From: a bacterium
Lineage (GTDB): Bacteria > Bacteroidota > Ignavibacteria > Ignavibacteriales > Ignavibacteriaceae
Reading direction: 5' to 3'
Assembly (NCBI GenBank): GCA_016716565.1
Contig: JADJWC010000003.1
Span: 124,001 to 188,000, forward strand
Length of the DNA: 64,000 nt
Under the pieces are notes generated by a model that was not told the origin of the DNA, did not search any database, and worked only from the letters and a program-made list of their open reading frames with translations. Below, in pieces: positions 46,075-55,655 of this stretch (its first letter is position 1; each line of letters starts with the position of its first letter). The position numbers were made by a program, and so were the translations under genes.

Positions 46075-48243
46075 ATGAAAGTACTAGTTATTTCTCTTTT
46101 GATATTAAATTTGCCGGCCGTAGCCCAAATTGGATGGCTTTGGTTGAATCCTGTTCCTACAGGAAATGATCTCCACGACATTTATCTACTTGATTCGAAT
46201 ACTGCTATTACGGTAGGCGATTGGGGAACAATTTTAAAAACTACCGATGCAGGGATTAAATGGATTTATAAAGAAAGTACTACAACTAACCATTTAGCAT
46301 CAATTTATTTTACAGATAGTTCTACTGGTTATGCTGTTGGAGATTCAGGGTTGGTTTTAAAAACTATTAATCAATGTGAGTCATGGTTACCGCTGACCAG
46401 TAATAGCAATCGTTTCTTACGGTCAATTTATTTTCCTTCTAGTCAAATTGGGTTTGCAGTGGGTGATTGGGGCACTATTATTAAAACAACAGATGCAGGT
46501 GAAACATGGACAAATCAGGTTAGCGGCTCAAATTACTCTCTTTATTCTGTTTTCTTTACAAATGATAGTACGGGTTATACAGTTCGATTTGGTGGGGTTA
46601 TACTGAAGACATCGAATGGCGGATTAAACTGGACTGCTTTAACTAGCGGCACAAATAGCACTTTATACTCAATATTTTTTACTGATGAAGATACTGGTTA
46701 TGCCAGTGGAGGTGGAGGAACATTATTAAAAACAACAAACGCCGGGCAGGACTGGACTGAATTAAATACCAACACAAATGCTAGTCTTCATTCAATTTTT
46801 TTTGTAAATAGTATAGTCGGATATGCAACAGGTCGGGGAATAGTACTAAAAACGACTAATGCAGGAACTACTTGGGTCATTAATTCTATTGCTTTAAATA
46901 AAATATTTTATTCAGTTCGTTTTTATGGTCTCAATATTGGCTACATTGTCTGTGAAGACGGAAATATATTAAAAACAACAACTGAAGGAGTAAATTGGAA
47001 TAATCTAAAACGTGGAGTAATAGATAATCTTTCGAGCTTTCATTTTCCCAGTACAAATGTTGGTTATGTGGTTGGTGGTTACGGTTCATCAAATGAACCG
47101 AATAAGGAAAGAATTCTGAAAACTTCAGATGCTGGTATTACCTGGGACACACTATCAAGTGGTTCTAAAAAATATCTTAGTTCAGTTTTTTTTATTGATG
47201 ATCTTACTGGATATGCTGTTGGTGACTCCGGAATAATTATCAAGACAAGTGATGGAGGAGCAAATTGGAATATTAGTAATTTAGGTGATTATACTCCTTT
47301 AGGCTCAGTTTATTTTCACAATAATACGAATGGAATAATTGCAGGTTTCGATTATCTACTTGCTTCCGGAGTTATATTAAGGACAACTGATTCTGGTGAA
47401 AACTGGTTTATACAACAAACTGTTCCATTTGTTTTGCTAAATAAAATATTTTTCATTGATCAAACCCTTGGTTGGATAGTTGGGACTTTCATAAATGGTT
47501 CTGAGAAATATGGTGTTATACTGAAAACTACAGATGGCGGTATAAATTGGGTTAGTCGAAGGACGAGTGATGGTCATGAGCTAAATTCAGTTCATTTTAT
47601 TGATTCTAATTTCGGTTGGATTGTCGGATATAATTTTGATAATTTCAATTCCGTCATTCTAAAAACTGATGATGGCGGAGAAACCTGGACTAACCAATCA
47701 CCATACTTGGATTTATGGTTAACCTCAGTTCACTTTGTAAACAATACAAAGGGATACATTTGTGGCAATTATGGGAAAGTACTTTTAACTACAGACAGTG
47801 GGGATAATTGGGCAGTGCAAATTAGCAGAACGGATAACCATCTAACTGAAATTAGTTTTTTAGATAATCAAACAGGATACGTGGTCGGTTCCGAAGGAGC
47901 TATTCTAAAAACAACAACTGGTGGAGCAACATTTATTGATACTGATAATGATCCTATTCAACCGCAGATGTATTTACTTCACCAAAACTATCCCAACCCC
48001 TTCAATCCCTCAACGACTATCCTGTATGAAATTCCTGAGCAAAGTTTTGTTACAATAAAAGTCTATGACGTTCTCGGCAACGAGATAGCAACACTTATTA
48101 ACGAAGAAAAGCCTGCAGGGAGTTTTGAAGTTGAGTTTGACAGTCATTCCGGTTTCGTCCGGAATCTGGTATCAGGAATCTACTTCTATCAGTTAAAATC
48201 CGGCGGTTATACTGAAACAAAAAAGATGATACTATTGAAGTAA
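46075..48243 (+). CDS. Secreted YCF48/BNR-repeat propeller protein with T9SS sorting domain
   Basis: 722 residues. A signal peptide (VLVISLLILNLPAVAQ) is followed by about 14 repeats of roughly 45 residues with the pattern SIYFTDSSTGYAVGDSGLVLKTTNxGxxW. These are YCF48/HCF136-like or BNR-type blades that would fill two propellers. The end is a T9SS sorting domain (NYPNPFNPSTTILYEIP, ending KKMILLK). This domain includes the in-frame palindrome peptide HSGFVRNL (691-698), which resembles the intergenic repeat at 59627-59645. The gene starts 16 bases after the M14 peptidase stop. A binding partner is unknown. Confidence 0.88.
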   Translation: MKVLVISLLILNLPAVAQIGWLWLNPVPTGNDLHDIYLLDSNTAITVGDWGTILKTTDAGIKWIYKESTTTNHLASIYFTDSSTGYAVGDSGLVLKTINQCESWLPLTSNSNRFLRSIYFPSSQIGFAVGDWGTIIKTTDAGETWTNQVSGSNYSLYSVFFTNDSTGYTVRFGGVILKTSNGGLNWTALTSGTNSTLYSIFFTDEDTGYASGGGGTLLKTTNAGQDWTELNTNTNASLHSIFFVNSIVGYATGRGIVLKTTNAGTTWVINSIALNKIFYSVRFYGLNIGYIVCEDGNILKTTTEGVNWNNLKRGVIDNLSSFHFPSTNVGYVVGGYGSSNEPNKERILKTSDAGITWDTLSSGSKKYLSSVFFIDDLTGYAVGDSGIIIKTSDGGANWNISNLGDYTPLGSVYFHNNTNGIIAGFDYLLASGVILRTTDSGENWFIQQTVPFVLLNKIFFIDQTLGWIVGTFINGSEKYGVILKTTDGGINWVSRRTSDGHELNSVHFIDSNFGWIVGYNFDNFNSVILKTDDGGETWTNQSPYLDLWLTSVHFVNNTKGYICGNYGKVLLTTDSGDNWAVQISRTDNHLTEISFLDNQTGYVVGSEGAILKTTTGGATFIDTDNDPIQPQMYLLHQNYPNPFNPSTTILYEIPEQSFVTIKVYDVLGNEIATLINEEKPAGSFEVEFDSHSGFVRNLVSGIYFYQLKSGGYTETKKMILLK
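48146..48165 (+). repeat. In-frame palindromic repeat (family B) in the YCF48-repeat gene
   Basis: ATTCCGG (48146-48152), TTTCGT, CCGGAAT (48159-48165), is flanked by TC before and CTG after. The intergenic copy at 59627-59645 has the same arms and flanks. Confidence 0.75.
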
Positions 48244-48250
48244 AATTATT

Positions 48251-48280
48251 GCGGCTCAGTATTAACTGAGTCGCTTTTTA
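48251..48280 (+). terminator. Rho-independent terminator
   Basis: GCGGCTCAGT (48251-48260), loop ATTA, ACTGAGTCGC (48265-48274), with one G-U pair, then TTTTT. It lies 7 bases after the YCF48-repeat gene stop. Confidence 0.88.
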
Positions 48281-48294
48281 TTATCTTTTTTTCA

Positions 48295-48302
48295 TATCTT
48301 TG
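48295..48302 (+). promoter_or_regulatory. Candidate -7 promoter element
   Basis: TATCTTTG matches TAnnTTTG, 24 bases before the ATG of the next gene and just after the terminator. No -33 TTG was found. Confidence 0.28.
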
Positions 48303-48325
48303 CCACCAATTAAAATTCATTCAGG

Positions 48326-49138
48326 ATGAAAATAAACTACTTTTTAGCAATATTTTTTCTTGCATTCGTTTCAGTAGTTGTAATTGCAAACAAAGATGAA
48401 ACAACTCTGATCGGCTGCACGGAGCTTAACGGCAGCGGATGCGTTTGTCATACAACAGAACGTGATACGCTTGTAAAAGTTTGGGTGGAAGGTCCGGATT
48501 CCTTAATTGTTGGTCAAACCGGTTTATATAAAATGTTTATGGCTGGCGGTCCGGCACAAGCAGGCGGCTACAATGTTGCAGGAAGATTCGGCGAAATGGT
48601 TTTAGTTGATACTTTCTCAACTCAGCATCCAATGACATTAAATGAGCTTACACAGGCATTCTCTCTTCCTTTTCCTACAACACAGGATACAATCTACTGG
48701 GAGTTCGGATATAAAGCACTCGAATCCGCAATCGAATGGGATACAATTTATTCCTGCGGATTAAGTCTTGTGTGGGATTCAATTCCTGATTTCAGAGACA
48801 GATGGAATTTTGGAGCGAAGTTCCCCGTAAAAATTTTAGCGGTTACAGATGTTGATGAAAATACTACTTCACCAAATGAATTTGTTTTGCATCAGAATTA
48901 TCCGAATCCTTTTAATCCAACTACAAGAATCAGTTGGCAGTCTACAATAAGCAGTCGGCAATCTTTAAAAATATATGATGTAAATGGAAAAGAGGTTGAG
49001 ATACTTTTTGATGAATATAAATCTGCAGGCAGCTATGAAGTGAGTTTCACTGCTTCGGGATTACCAAGTGGAATTTATTTTTATAAACTCGAAGCCGGTA
49101 ATTATACTTTGACTAAAAAAATGATTCTCTTAAAATGA
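48326..49138 (+). CDS. Secreted Cys/His-motif protein with T9SS sorting domain
   Basis: 270 residues with a signal segment (FLAIFFLAFVSVVVIANK). The mature start has GCTELNGSGCVCHTTERD, a cluster with CxCH. It resembles the start of choice-of-anchor V domains, which carry a CxxCH-like motif followed by VxVxGPDSLxxGQTxxY. Whether heme is bound is unknown, since CxxCH is not exact. The T9SS sorting domain ends in KKMILLK. In it QSTISSRQS looks like a short insertion before LKIYDVNG. The gene end overlaps the end of the convergent gene by 9 bases. Confidence 0.75.
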   Translation: MKINYFLAIFFLAFVSVVVIANKDETTLIGCTELNGSGCVCHTTERDTLVKVWVEGPDSLIVGQTGLYKMFMAGGPAQAGGYNVAGRFGEMVLVDTFSTQHPMTLNELTQAFSLPFPTTQDTIYWEFGYKALESAIEWDTIYSCGLSLVWDSIPDFRDRWNFGAKFPVKILAVTDVDENTTSPNEFVLHQNYPNPFNPTTRISWQSTISSRQSLKIYDVNGKEVEILFDEYKSAGSYEVSFTASGLPSGIYFYKLEAGNYTLTKKMILLK

Positions 49139-49873
49139 TTTTTGCACGTGGAGTGCAAGACTTGTCGGTAAATTATGTGCGTTCATAAATCCTACTGAAA
49201 AATTCCAGCTTACTTCTTCTTCTAAATTATTATTGTACGCTGAAACTAATCTTGCTGCATTGATTGCACTTACAAGTCTGTTCAAAATTAAACCACCAAC
49301 AACAAACCTGATTCCGTTGCTAGCTGTCTCACTGGAATTCCACATATCGCGGTAGGTTCTGCGCTCGTCAGTAGTATTCCATTTCCAGAAATAAGCCTGT
49401 TCATCGTACATCTCGTTAAAATTTCTTTCCAAAGTTTTCTGTTCATTGTAAGTATAGACGCTCGTGTAATCGCCGATATTTGCATAAAAATCTTCGTCTT
49501 TAATTCCATCGTTTATCACTCCTGCAGTTGAAGCAGCATACGATTTATAATTGTCTTCCTGCCAGTTTGAATATGCATTCATTCCGATAAATGTTCCCCA
49601 TAAAAGTCCGTCGGCAATAGTAAAATATTTTCCAACATTGTATGCATCTGCGTAAAGTTCTCCCATTCCGGGCAGAAGAAGCGAGTAAACTATTCCAAGT
49701 CCAACGCTTTTCTTTTCATTGCTTAAATAAGAATTGATAGAAACAGATGATGACTCATAATTCACTTCAGAATCTTTAAGTGAATTTTTTAGTTCCTGAA
49801 TCGATCTGGAATTTTCTGTTTGTGAAAAGATGATTGTGGTTGAAAGCAGAAGTATGACAGAAAATAATTTCAT
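49130..49873 (-). CDS. DUF5683-like envelope protein
   Basis: 247 residues with a signal peptide (LFSVILLLSTTIIFSQ). The core GLGIVYSLLLPGMGELYADAYNVGKYFTIADGLLWGTFIGMNAY resembles DUF5683/TM2-like hydrophobic segments, followed by RFVVGGLILNRLVSAINAARLVSAYNNN. It is probably a membrane-associated protein of the envelope. The function is unknown. It lies 17 bases upstream of mtaB in the reading direction, so co-transcription is likely in reverse order (mtaB first). Confidence 0.7.
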   Translation of the reverse strand: MKLFSVILLLSTTIIFSQTENSRSIQELKNSLKDSEVNYESSSVSINSYLSNEKKSVGLGIVYSLLLPGMGELYADAYNVGKYFTIADGLLWGTFIGMNAYSNWQEDNYKSYAASTAGVINDGIKDEDFYANIGDYTSVYTYNEQKTLERNFNEMYDEQAYFWKWNTTDERRTYRDMWNSSETASNGIRFVVGGLILNRLVSAINAARLVSAYNNNLEEEVSWNFSVGFMNAHNLPTSLALHVQKSF

Positions 49874-49890
49874 ATTTTTTTATTTGAAGT

Positions 49891-51225
49891 TTATAGTTCT
49901 GCAGCGACTAAATCAACTGAATTTTTTGTGGATATTAACTGGCAATTGCAAATATCATCTGTAATCGAATCAATAAAAATAGGGACAATTTTACCAGCCA
50001 ATTCGTCATTATATTCATGCTGAACTCTTATATAATTTGATGTGAATCCCTGAATCATCCCGTCTTTGTCTGTATGTTCAAATAAAACTTTGTGGTGTGT
50101 GCCAATCATCTCTTCGTAGAATTTTGCTCTTTTTTTCTCACTTAATATTCTGAGGATATTATTTCTTCTCTTTCTTTCCTGCACGTCAACTGAACCGGGA
50201 AGTGAAATTGCTTTTGTATCGGGTCTCTCGGAATAAGTGAAAACGTGGAGATAGGAGACAGGCAAATCTCTTAAAAAATTATGAGTGTGAATGAAATCCT
50301 CTTCGGTTTCTCCCGGGAAACCAACGATAACATCAACACCGATTCCCGCATTCGGTAAACGTTCTTTTATTTTATGAATTAATTTGAAATAATCTTCAGC
50401 AGTGTATCTTCTCTGCATTGCTTTGAGGATACGCGGGCTACCATTCTGTAAAGGTATGTGGAAATGATTACAAAGTTTATCCGATTCAGCAGTTAGATTT
50501 ATTATTTCTTCAGAAAGAAGATTAGGTTCAATTGAACTAATACGAATTCTGAATTCACCTTCGATTTTAATCAGCTCGTTGAGAAGATTAAATAAATTTG
50601 TGTCGATATTTTTTCCATAATCTCCGACATTCACTCCCGTTAAAACTATTTCTTTATAGCCTGCATCGAGTAATTTTTTAAATTCATTTATAACATTTGT
50701 TACTTCAAGACTTCTGCTTGCACCACGGGCTAATGGAATTGTACAGAATGAACAAGTATAGTCACATCCATCCTGAATTTTAAGAAATGCGCGCGTCCTA
50801 CTATCAGCATCAGTGGAATGCGCTACGCCGAATTCAGTGAGATTTTCTGTGGGTGTGACTGATATGCAGGTAAGTTCTCGTTTATTAAAATTATCCAGCA
50901 GTGAAAAGAGTTTGAATTTTTCGTTACTTCCGAGAATCGCATCAACACCCTCAATCCTAGCTATTTCTTCAGGGCGAAGTTGAGCATAACAGCCTGTAAC
51001 GATGATGAATGCTTCTGGATTTTGCCTGAGTGCTCGTCTGATAATTTGACGGCATTCTCTTTCTGCAGATTCTGTAACTGAGCAGGTATTCAAAACATAA
51101 ACATCAGCTGACTGCTGAAAATCTACCAGTTCAAATTCCCGGTCGAGGAACCGTCTTCCGATCGAAGAAGTCTCCGAGAAATTCAATTTACAACCGAGTG
51201 TATGTAGTGCTACTTTTTTATTCAT
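49891..51225 (-). CDS. mtaB: tRNA t6A37 methylthiotransferase MtaB
   Basis: A 444-residue radical SAM enzyme that adds a methylthio group to N6-threonylcarbamoyladenosine at tRNA position 37. The N-terminal UPF0004 domain has Cys12 (LGCKLN), Cys48 (LNTCSV) and Cys79 (TGCYAQ) for the auxiliary cluster. The radical SAM cluster is CDYTCSFC (154-161). GEFRIRISSIEPNL and the C-terminal TRAM-like segment follow. The LGCKLNFSE opening and CSFCTIPLARG context favour MtaB over MiaB or RimO. Length is typical. Confidence 0.94.
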   Translation of the reverse strand: MNKKVALHTLGCKLNFSETSSIGRRFLDREFELVDFQQSADVYVLNTCSVTESAERECRQIIRRALRQNPEAFIIVTGCYAQLRPEEIARIEGVDAILGSNEKFKLFSLLDNFNKRELTCISVTPTENLTEFGVAHSTDADSRTRAFLKIQDGCDYTCSFCTIPLARGASRSLEVTNVINEFKKLLDAGYKEIVLTGVNVGDYGKNIDTNLFNLLNELIKIEGEFRIRISSIEPNLLSEEIINLTAESDKLCNHFHIPLQNGSPRILKAMQRRYTAEDYFKLIHKIKERLPNAGIGVDVIVGFPGETEEDFIHTHNFLRDLPVSYLHVFTYSERPDTKAISLPGSVDVQERKRRNNILRILSEKKRAKFYEEMIGTHHKVLFEHTDKDGMIQGFTSNYIRVQHEYNDELAGKIVPIFIDSITDDICNCQLISTKNSVDLVAAEL

Positions 51226-51237
51226 TACTACTTAAAA

Positions 51238-51263
51238 GAAAAGCGGGAGAATTCCCGCTTTTC
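51238..51263 (-). terminator. Terminator between rpsA and mtaB
   Basis: GAAAAGCGGGA (51238-51248) pairs perfectly with TCCCGCTTTTC (51253-51263) around a 4-base loop. On the minus strand the stem ends in TTTTCTTTT. It lies 20 bases past the rpsA stop. Confidence 0.85.
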
Positions 51264-51282
51264 AAATTTAATCATCAAAAGA

Positions 51283-53100
51283 TTATTGAGGTTCTTCAGT
51301 CTTTTTTACTTCTGGACTTTCGTGAATCTCAAAAATCGGGAATTCAGAAGAATCAATTGCGCCGGTATCTGCATTCTTGATGCTATCCAAAGATACTTTA
51401 TCAAGCTTATGCTTGTTGAGATAATCAAGAATTTCATTATCCGATTTATCCTTCAAAGCAGCAATAGTGCTGAGCACAATTTTCTTGTTGCTCTTATCGA
51501 ATTCGATTACTTTTATTGGGATAGAATCATCAACAGGAAAATGATTTGCAAGATTTTTCAGCTTTGAAGTTGATAATTGATTTGCAGGAACAAATCCATC
51601 AACACCTTCAGGCAATTCAGCAATCAAACCTTTTTCAATTATTCGAACTACTTTTCCTTCTGTGATAGTTCCAACAGCAAATTTCTGCTCGAATGTATCC
51701 CAGGGATTATCCATAATCTGCTTGTGGCCGAGAGAAATTTTTCTTGATTCAACATCAACACTGAGAACGATAACTTCAAGTGATTCACCTTTCTTAACAA
51801 CTTCCCCGGGATGACGAATCTTCTTTGTCCAGGAAAGATCAGAAATGTGAACCAGTCCGTCAACGCCGGGTTCAAGTTCAACGAAGACTCCGAAGTTTGT
51901 AAGATTTCGAGCAACTCCGGTATGTCTTGAACCAACTGGATATTTTATCATCAATGTTTGCCATGGATCCGGCTCAAGCTGCTTGATACCAAGTGAGATT
52001 TTCTTTTCATCTTTATCAAGACTTAGAATAATTGCTTCAACGATTTGTCCCATAGCAACAACCTGTGAAGGATGTTTAATGTGCTGAGTCCAGCTCATTT
52101 CTGAATTATGAATCAATCCTTCAATGCCTTTTTCAATTTCAATGAATGCACCGTAATCAGTAAGTGAAACAACTCTTCCCGCAACTTTATCACCAATTTT
52201 ATATTTCTCATCAATATTTTCCCATGGATGGGGGAGAAGCTTTTTAAGACTGAGCGAAATTCTCTTCTTAGCTTCATCGTAGTCGGTGACAACAACTTTT
52301 AAAGTTTCGTCAAGCTTAACTACTTCGCTCGGATGGTTTATTCTTCCCCAGCTGAGGTCGGTTATATGAATTAAACCATCAACTCCGCCGAGATCAACGA
52401 ACACTCCGAAATCCGTTACAGCTTTTACAACACCTTCAAGAATTTGTCCTCTTTCAAGGCTTTCAAGAATTGCTTTTCTCTGATCTGCTATTTCTTCTTC
52501 GATCAGAACTTTGTGAGATACTACGACGTTTTCTGTTGGTATGTTAACTTTAACAACTTTGAAGTCCATCGTTTGTCCAACTAATGCATCAAAATCACGG
52601 ATAGGTCTGATATCGATTTGCGAACCCGGAAGGAATGCTTCCATACCAATTAAATCGACAACCATTCCGCCTTTAATTCTTTTGATAATTTTACCATCGA
52701 TGATTTCGCCGGTATCGTGGGCTCGTAAAACTTTCTCCCAGATTCGTAAGAAATCTGCTCTTGATTTGCTAAGAACAAGGTTTCCTTCCTGATCTTCAAC
52801 ACTCTCAAGAACTACTTCTACTTCCTGTCCGACTTCAAGTTTGGCATCTTCACCGAACTCGCTTCTTGGAATAGTTCCCTCAGATTTAAATCCGACATCA
52901 ATAATTACATTATCATTCTGAATTCTAACAAGCTTACCTTTAACCATCTCACCTTGCTTCACATCCCGAAAAGACTCGGTGTACATATTCGCAAGCTGTT
53001 CAAATTCTTCCTGTGTGTAATCGTACGTATTGAATTTGTTTTTCGCTTTTTCGAAATCTTCTAATACATTGGTTGACTTAACTTTGACATCAGTGGCCAT
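51283..53100 (-). CDS. rpsA: 30S ribosomal protein S1
   Basis: 605 residues with six S1 RNA-binding repeats, seen as recurring GxVxxxTDFGVFVDLGGVDGLIHITDLSW segments (for example GVVKAVTDFGVFVDLGG and GVARNLTNFGVFVELEPG). It binds mRNA and helps load it on the 30S subunit. The N-terminus has a 40-residue extension with charged residues, and the last 60 residues are acidic, as in Bacteroidota S1. AGGAGG lies before the ATG. It follows cmk on the same strand, the conserved cmk-rpsA order. Confidence 0.95.
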   Translation of the reverse strand: MATDVKVKSTNVLEDFEKAKNKFNTYDYTQEEFEQLANMYTESFRDVKQGEMVKGKLVRIQNDNVIIDVGFKSEGTIPRSEFGEDAKLEVGQEVEVVLESVEDQEGNLVLSKSRADFLRIWEKVLRAHDTGEIIDGKIIKRIKGGMVVDLIGMEAFLPGSQIDIRPIRDFDALVGQTMDFKVVKVNIPTENVVVSHKVLIEEEIADQRKAILESLERGQILEGVVKAVTDFGVFVDLGGVDGLIHITDLSWGRINHPSEVVKLDETLKVVVTDYDEAKKRISLSLKKLLPHPWENIDEKYKIGDKVAGRVVSLTDYGAFIEIEKGIEGLIHNSEMSWTQHIKHPSQVVAMGQIVEAIILSLDKDEKKISLGIKQLEPDPWQTLMIKYPVGSRHTGVARNLTNFGVFVELEPGVDGLVHISDLSWTKKIRHPGEVVKKGESLEVIVLSVDVESRKISLGHKQIMDNPWDTFEQKFAVGTITEGKVVRIIEKGLIAELPEGVDGFVPANQLSTSKLKNLANHFPVDDSIPIKVIEFDKSNKKIVLSTIAALKDKSDNEILDYLNKHKLDKVSLDSIKNADTGAIDSSEFPIFEIHESPEVKKTEEPQ

Positions 53101-53198
53101 TAATCCTCCTGAAATTAATTAGATATCTTTCTGCCCAAAACCGGAAGAACAGTTAAGATATATTTTGTTTTGTTTGACATATTTATTTAGCCGGTTTA

Positions 53199-53903
53199 TT
53201 AATCTTTAAGTATTATATGAATATTTTTTTTCTTTGCTACTTTTTTTACTTCGTCAAGAATCAGTTTTACCTGCTGATCAATTGTAATATTTGTTGTATC
53301 AACTTCAACTGCGTCGGCTGCTTTTGTAAGCGGACTGTCATTCCTGCTTGAATCAATTTTATCTCTATTTGATAAATTGCTTTTGATATCGTCAACATAA
53401 ACATTCGATCCTTTTTCGAGGTACTCTTTTACTCTTCTATCTGCACGAATATCAAGTGATGCAGTCAAGAATATCTTTACATCAGCATCCGGGAATACAA
53501 CAGTTCCGATATCCCGTCCTTCCATCACAACACCACTTCCTTCTGCTGCCATTTCTCTTTGTTTTTCGACTAAAACTTTTCTTACTTCACTAATTTTGCT
53601 GACATCGCTTACATGTGCATTCACTTCAGCCGAACGAATTTCTCTTGAAACATCCTGATCATTTAAAAGAACAATTACTTTACCATCTTCAAACTTAAGA
53701 TCAATTTTACATTTCCTTGCCAGTTCAATAATACGGGAATTATCTCCGATTGCTCTATCTTTTAAAGCGAGGTAAGTTATCGCACGGTACATTGCGCCAG
53801 TGTCTATGTATATGTATCCAAGTTTTTGAGCGATAAGCTTAGCCGACGTGCTTTTTCCAGAACCGGCAGGACCATCAATTGCTACAACAAGTCCATTTGA
53901 CAT
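53199..53903 (-). CDS. cmk: Cytidylate kinase
   Basis: About 234 residues from the ATG at 53903; a TTG at 53912 would add three residues. The enzyme phosphorylates CMP and dCMP with ATP. The P-loop is VAIDGPAGSGKSTSAKL, DTGAMYRAITYLAL is the CMP-binding motif, and GRDIGTVVFPDADVKIFL follows with RDKIDSSRNDSPL as the LID region. The length is normal. It lies upstream of rpsA by 98 bases. Confidence 0.95.
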   Translation of the reverse strand: MSNGLVVAIDGPAGSGKSTSAKLIAQKLGYIYIDTGAMYRAITYLALKDRAIGDNSRIIELARKCKIDLKFEDGKVIVLLNDQDVSREIRSAEVNAHVSDVSKISEVRKVLVEKQREMAAEGSGVVMEGRDIGTVVFPDADVKIFLTASLDIRADRRVKEYLEKGSNVYVDDIKSNLSNRDKIDSSRNDSPLTKAADAVEVDTTNITIDQQVKLILDEVKKVAKKKNIHIILKD

Positions 53904-53974
53904 AGACCACAAAAATATTCATTATTACTTCAAAATCAAAGAATTTGGAGGTGGCAAATTCAGGGATGAATACT

Positions 53975-54004
53975 ATTAAAAATGCTGAAAAACTAATTTT
54001 CAGC
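53975..54004 (-). terminator. Terminator overlapping the dnaX stop
   Basis: On the minus strand GCTGAAAA pairs with TTTTCAGC (arms 53984-53991 and 53997-54004) around a 5-base loop, followed by ATTTTT. The dnaX stop codon lies inside the stem. Confidence 0.6.
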
Positions 54005-55655
54005 CTATTTTTTCAGCTCCAAGCTGGTTGATGATAATATCTTCGTATGGATCTGAGTCGGGAGAAGATGTGGGTTCTACTTCTTTTTCAGATTTTGGGC
54101 TTTTCGTATTTGCTGTTACTGCGTGACTTACTAAAAAATTAAATCTTCTACCGAAGAATTCCTCGGACTTTTTGGTCAAATACTTTTCGTTAATCCTGAA
54201 CATATTTAGATCAGATTCATTCTTTGCAGAACACGAGAGGCTGTTGTCTTTTAAAGAAAGTAAACTGAAGTTTTTTAATGCAGGGCCGAGAGTAAATCCT
54301 TTTTCGGAATTAATGGATTCAATAAATCCTTCCCATTTTTTTACAACATCATCAAAAGTATAATGTGGTTGTGTTGCAGGACTTTCAATCTTGTTTGATG
54401 AATGGTTCTCAATCAGCTCGGATTTGTTCGACTTAAATTGGTTATCGACTACTTTTTTTTTAGATGTTGATTCCGAAGAGTACAAAGGTTTAGTTGATTC
54501 TTTTACAGAGTTAATTTTTGAATCTGCTGCACCGACTTCCGAGACTAATTCTGAAATAGTTCTCGAATTTTCCAGCGCAACTAAGTGACTAAGGATAATT
54601 TCTGTTTTAAGTTTCTGATTCTGCGAATATCGAAGTTCTTGTTGTGATTTGCTAAGATAATTCAGCAGCCTGAGTATATCACTTTCTGAAAATTTATCAG
54701 CATATTCCAGATATTTTTTCTTGTAGATATCAGCGGTTTCGACAGCAGAAGTTGAACCAGTTATTACAACTGATAATATATTTCTGAAATGTTCTATTAG
54801 TCCATCCATAAAATCCCCGAAGTCCCATCCATTCTCATAAATCTTCTCTGAGGACTGAAAAACTATCTTGAAATCTTTATTAATAACAGCATCAGAAATA
54901 AGGAAATAAATTTCTTCATCAATAAGATTAAGCATTTGAGTTACAAGTTCAGCGTCTATTTTTCCTTTTGAAAATGCTACCACCTGATCGAAATAACTTT
55001 CAGCGTCACGTAACGCTCCGTCTGCTTTCTTTGCAATTATTGTCAGAGTTTTATCATCAATCTTTATCTTCTCTTCATCGGCAATCATCTTCAAAGTCTC
55101 TTTTATCTTATCAAGCTGAATTCTTCTGAAATCATAACGCTGGCATCTTGAAATAATTGTCAAAGGAACTTTATGCACATCGGTAGTTGCAAAGATGAAA
55201 ATTATATGTTCCGGTGGTTCCTCAAGTGTTTTCAGGAAAGCATTGAATGATTCCTTTGTGAGCATATGTACTTCATCGATAATATAAACTTTATACTTAC
55301 CTCGGGTTGGTGCATACTTGACTGAATCTCTTAAAGTTCTGATTTCATCAATTCCACGATTGGAAGCTCCGTCAATTTCAATTATATCGATCAATTGCGA
55401 ATTCTGAATTGACCTGCACATTTCACATTCATTGCAAGGTTCAGAGTCTTTTCGGTTTTCACAATTCAGAGTTTTGGCTAGAATTCTTGCTGTCGTAGTT
55501 TTCCCAACACCGCGTGGACCAGTAAAAAGATATGCATGAGCAATACGTTTTTCTTTGATTGCATTTTTCAGAGTGCTGGTGATATGTTCCTGACCAACAA
55601 CGTCTTCAAATCGCTGCGGTCTCCACTTTCTTGCTGTAACTACAAAATTGCTCAT
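54000..55655 (-). CDS. dnaX: DNA polymerase III subunit gamma/tau
   Basis: 551 residues. The AAA+ clamp-loader ATPase has Walker A GPRGVGKTT (46-54), four zinc Cys at 65, 74, 77 and 80, the DExx box IIDEVHML, and sensor motif TTDVHKVP. Domain III spans about 220-370, then a Ser/Lys-rich linker and a tau-like C-terminal domain (YTFDDVVKKWEGFIESINSEKG). No programmed frameshift site (A-rich slippery heptamer) was noticed. The ATG comes directly after the stop of the msrC-like gene, which suggests coupled translation. Confidence 0.95.
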   Translation of the reverse strand: MSNFVVTARKWRPQRFEDVVGQEHITSTLKNAIKEKRIAHAYLFTGPRGVGKTTTARILAKTLNCENRKDSEPCNECEMCRSIQNSQLIDIIEIDGASNRGIDEIRTLRDSVKYAPTRGKYKVYIIDEVHMLTKESFNAFLKTLEEPPEHIIFIFATTDVHKVPLTIISRCQRYDFRRIQLDKIKETLKMIADEEKIKIDDKTLTIIAKKADGALRDAESYFDQVVAFSKGKIDAELVTQMLNLIDEEIYFLISDAVINKDFKIVFQSSEKIYENGWDFGDFMDGLIEHFRNILSVVITGSTSAVETADIYKKKYLEYADKFSESDILRLLNYLSKSQQELRYSQNQKLKTEIILSHLVALENSRTISELVSEVGAADSKINSVKESTKPLYSSESTSKKKVVDNQFKSNKSELIENHSSNKIESPATQPHYTFDDVVKKWEGFIESINSEKGFTLGPALKNFSLLSLKDNSLSCSAKNESDLNMFRINEKYLTKKSEEFFGRRFNFLVSHAVTANTKSPKSEKEVEPTSSPDSDPYEDIIINQLGAEKIG

